The position numbers were made by a program, and so were the translations under genes. This document shows positions 5,386 through 5,754 of a DNA stretch of 5,754 nucleotides, piece after piece. The DNA is from Spirochaetota bacterium. Lineage in GTDB: Bacteria; Spirochaetota; UBA4802; UBA5550. Within the stretch, counting starts at the first letter, position 1. Every line of letters begins with the position of its first letter. The stretch covers positions 1 to 5,754 of the forward strand of contig JAKJGD010000153.1 in NCBI GenBank assembly GCA_022704585.1, in the 5' to 3' direction. The notes under the pieces were generated by a model. That model saw only the letters and a program-made list of their open reading frames with translations, made no database searches and was not told the origin of the DNA.

Positions 5386-5754
5386 GTGATAATCAATCAC
5401 GCGGAAATACTGGACAACAAGGCGGCGGTGGTCGAGATAGACGGACCGCTCGACAGCCATACGAGCCCCGGGTTCGAGGAATATATCAATCAGATCCTCG
5501 CGAAGAACATCCTGTTCATCATGTTCGACGCGGGCAAAATGACCTACGTCAGCTCCGAGGGGATCGGCCTGCTCCTCTTTCTCCAGAGAAAAATCTCCGA
5601 GGCTAACGGATTCTTCGTGATCTTCGACCTGCCCGGAGAGATACTCACCCTGTACCGTCTCCTCGGGTTCGACAAGGTCTTCCGCATAGCCGAATCGCGC
5701 GCGGACGCGCTCCAGATCATGGACCGGCAGATGGAGCTCAGGGAGAGCGGGGGG
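5386..5754 (+). CDS. STAS-domain protein, anti-sigma factor antagonist-like (partial at 3' end)
   Basis: The frame is open from a GTG through the right edge, giving 123 residues without a stop. Residues 1-110 match a STAS domain: the strand AVVEIDGPLDSHTSPGFEEY (14-33, with the usual G-x-L-D), the strand ILFIMFDAGKMTYV (42-55), the phosphosite loop SSEGIGLLL (56-64), the strand FFVIFDLPGEI (76-86), the helix LYRLLGFDKVF and a closing helix. STAS proteins such as SpoIIAA and RsbV bind an anti-sigma kinase and are controlled by serine phosphorylation. Aligned to SpoIIAA Asp57-Ser58-Ser59-Gly60, the residues here are Ser56-Ser57-Glu58-Gly59. The phosphorylatable serine is kept as Ser57, but the preceding Asp is Ser and the following Ser is Glu. 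Residues 111-123 (MDRQMELRESGG and onward) are charged and may begin a C-terminal extension or a second domain. The gene is 4 bp downstream of the membrane sensor gene. Confidence 0.85.
   Translation, partial: MIINHAEILDNKAAVVEIDGPLDSHTSPGFEEYINQILAKNILFIMFDAGKMTYVSSEGIGLLLFLQRKISEANGFFVIFDLPGEILTLYRLLGFDKVFRIAESRADALQIMDRQMELRESGG

Overview
This is a GC-rich bacterial chromosomal window with short AT-rich intergenic regions. It holds four complete protein genes on the minus strand, one complete protein gene on the plus strand, and one partial gene at each edge. I see no rRNA, tRNA, CRISPR array, insertion sequence or phage gene. Two lipoprotein signal peptides indicate a diderm cell envelope. 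The mix of an LpoB/COG3014-type lipoprotein pair, a periplasmic-sensor membrane protein and a STAS protein fits an uncultured spirochaete or a deltaproteobacterium-like lineage, but that placement is a guess and the sequence does not settle it.

Layout from left to right: (1) at the left edge, on the minus strand, the first 52 codons of a PAS-domain protein whose output domain lies outside the window. (2) A minus-strand operon of an LpoB-like lipoprotein (1590-2159) followed by a COG3014-type TPR lipoprotein (217-1569), 20 bp apart. A TTGACA promoter candidate and a hairpin plus T8 tract precede it in the 2160-2424 gap. (3) A minus-strand pair of a Nudix hydrolase (3477-4151) and mnmH, the tRNA 2-selenouridine synthase (2425-3435), 41 bp apart. 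A strong hairpin directly follows the mnmH stop. (4) A divergent promoter region (4152-4367). (5) A plus-strand pair of a two-helix membrane protein with a Cache-like periplasmic domain and no output domain (4368-5381), and a STAS anti-sigma-factor-antagonist-like protein (5386 to the right edge), 4 bp apart with its own Shine-Dalgarno.

Functionally there are three unrelated themes. The lipoprotein pair probably acts at the outer membrane or periplasm, perhaps to stimulate a penicillin-binding protein. MnmH modifies the wobble uridine of tRNAs with selenium and needs selenophosphate made elsewhere in the genome. The membrane sensor and STAS protein look like the input half of a partner-switching pathway whose kinase, phosphatase and sigma factor are not in view. 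Nothing in the window is a clear new defence or mobile system. The most interesting points are the sensor with no output domain next to a STAS protein with an altered phosphosite motif, and the linker-poor LpoB homologue with its TPR lipoprotein partner.
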